NCBI RefSeq assembly: GCF_000013225.1
Contig: NC_007776.1
Coordinates: 887,277 to 951,276, forward strand
Direction: 5' to 3'
From: Synechococcus sp. JA-2-3B'a(2-13)
Lineage (GTDB): Bacteria; Cyanobacteriota; Cyanobacteriia; Thermostichales; Thermostichaceae
Length of the DNA stretch: 64,000 bases
Shown here: positions 63,733 to 64,000 of the stretch, in pieces
How positions within the stretch are numbered: position 1 is the first letter of the stretch
Layout of the letters: the number at the start of each line of letters is the position of its first letter
Made by a program: the position numbers and the translations under genes
The notes under the pieces: generated by a model
Database searches by the model: none
The model's input: the letters and a program-made list of their open reading frames with translations, nothing else
What the model was told of the DNA's origin: nothing

Positions 63733-63914
63733 GCAGCGCTGTAGTCTGGGGTACAAACTCGGTAGAATTCGAGCAAAAAAGCTTGCAGCTTCCCAAACAA
63801 AGTGGGAGAGAGGCTAGCAGGGCAAGGCGGCGGGGGATGTCTTAGACATGTTCAGAGTAGCTACAGAGGAATAGCTACAGAAGCCGATCCCGCATTCGTC
63901 CACAGAGGGTACCC
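63733..63914. other. Intergenic region, nothing recognised
   Basis: 182 bp between comEC and the convergent partial gene. It includes an AT-rich AGCAAAAAAGCTTGC stretch with a small GCAAGCTTTTTTGC palindromic hairpin. No gene is seen. Confidence 0.35.
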
Positions 63915-64000
63915 CTACACCTGCAGCGGTTCCCTGGGACAAGCGGGCAGTTGCCAGCACATCTCCAGCCAGCTTTTTAGCTCCTCAGGTTGGCCCATGA
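63915..64000 (-). CDS. C-terminal end of an unidentified gene, cut by window
   Basis: An open minus-strand frame reads GQPEELKSWLEMCWQLPACP and ends REPLQV at a stop (63915-63917). It continues off the window edge. Too little is present to identify it. Confidence 0.3.
   Translation of the reverse strand, partial: MGQPEELKSWLEMCWQLPACPREPLQV

Overview
The window looks like the chromosome of a photosynthetic cyanobacterium. It carries photosystem II D2 and CP43 (psbD, psbC), PetM, NDH-1 subunits (ndhH, ndhA, ndhI), magnesium chelatase ChlH, cyanophycin synthetase, Ycf51 and PedR. The DNA is GC-rich and saturated with the palindrome GGGATCCC or its BamHI core, found every few hundred bases in genes and spacers alike. 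This habit and the gene content fit the hot-spring Synechococcus of the Yellowstone JA type. That species assignment is recalled and inferred, not tested.

Layout. 1-10 kb: psbC-psbD (minus), petM, ketopantoate reductase, a short-chain dehydrogenase, a PAS-type histidine kinase, the small LuxR-type regulator PedR, an acyl-lipid desaturase divergent from a TetR regulator, and RNase P RNA. 10-18 kb: a C45-type hydrolase, a rhodanese, a broken nucleoside hydrolase/BMP-protein locus, a beta-helix lipoprotein, and an ndhH-orf-ndhA-ndhI cluster. 18-25 kb: urease accessory genes ureG-ureD, a large membrane protein, tRNA-Leu(CAA), ycf51, an alpha/beta hydrolase, a Crp-family regulator and surE. 25.3-33.9 kb: a compact three-gene operon on the minus strand ending in an 1,878-residue DEAD-type helicase with zinc clusters and a DUF1998-like end. 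It is nearly free of the host palindrome and instead carries the HIP1 octamer GCGATCGC, so it looks imported from another cyanobacterium. It is the best candidate for an undescribed system, probably anti-phage defence.

34-49 kb: housekeeping genes (EVE protein, hisH, hemW-like, yajQ, FHA protein, flippase, PBP2, HU, cobD-like, purN, aat, low-molecular-weight phosphatase). 49.2-52.7 kb: an AT-richer, decayed chromosomal integron. The C-terminal stub of an integron integrase lies divergent from a row of small minus-strand cassette genes with attC-like sites. These are a toxin-like lipoprotein broken by a 28-bp duplication, its DUF4288 neighbour, a secreted protein, and fragments of a PIN toxin, a zinc-ribbon protein and a MntA/HepT pair. 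Several fragments end at GTTRRRY-like sites. 52.9-64 kb: chlH, prepilin peptidase, cyanophycin synthetase and ComEC.

Recurring processes are visible. Short tandem duplications (11, 15, 28 and 41 bp) have broken or altered genes. A short dispersed repeat with the core GACGGAGTCC sits in many spacers. The integron and the helicase operon are the two clearly accessory regions; the rest reads as core genome.
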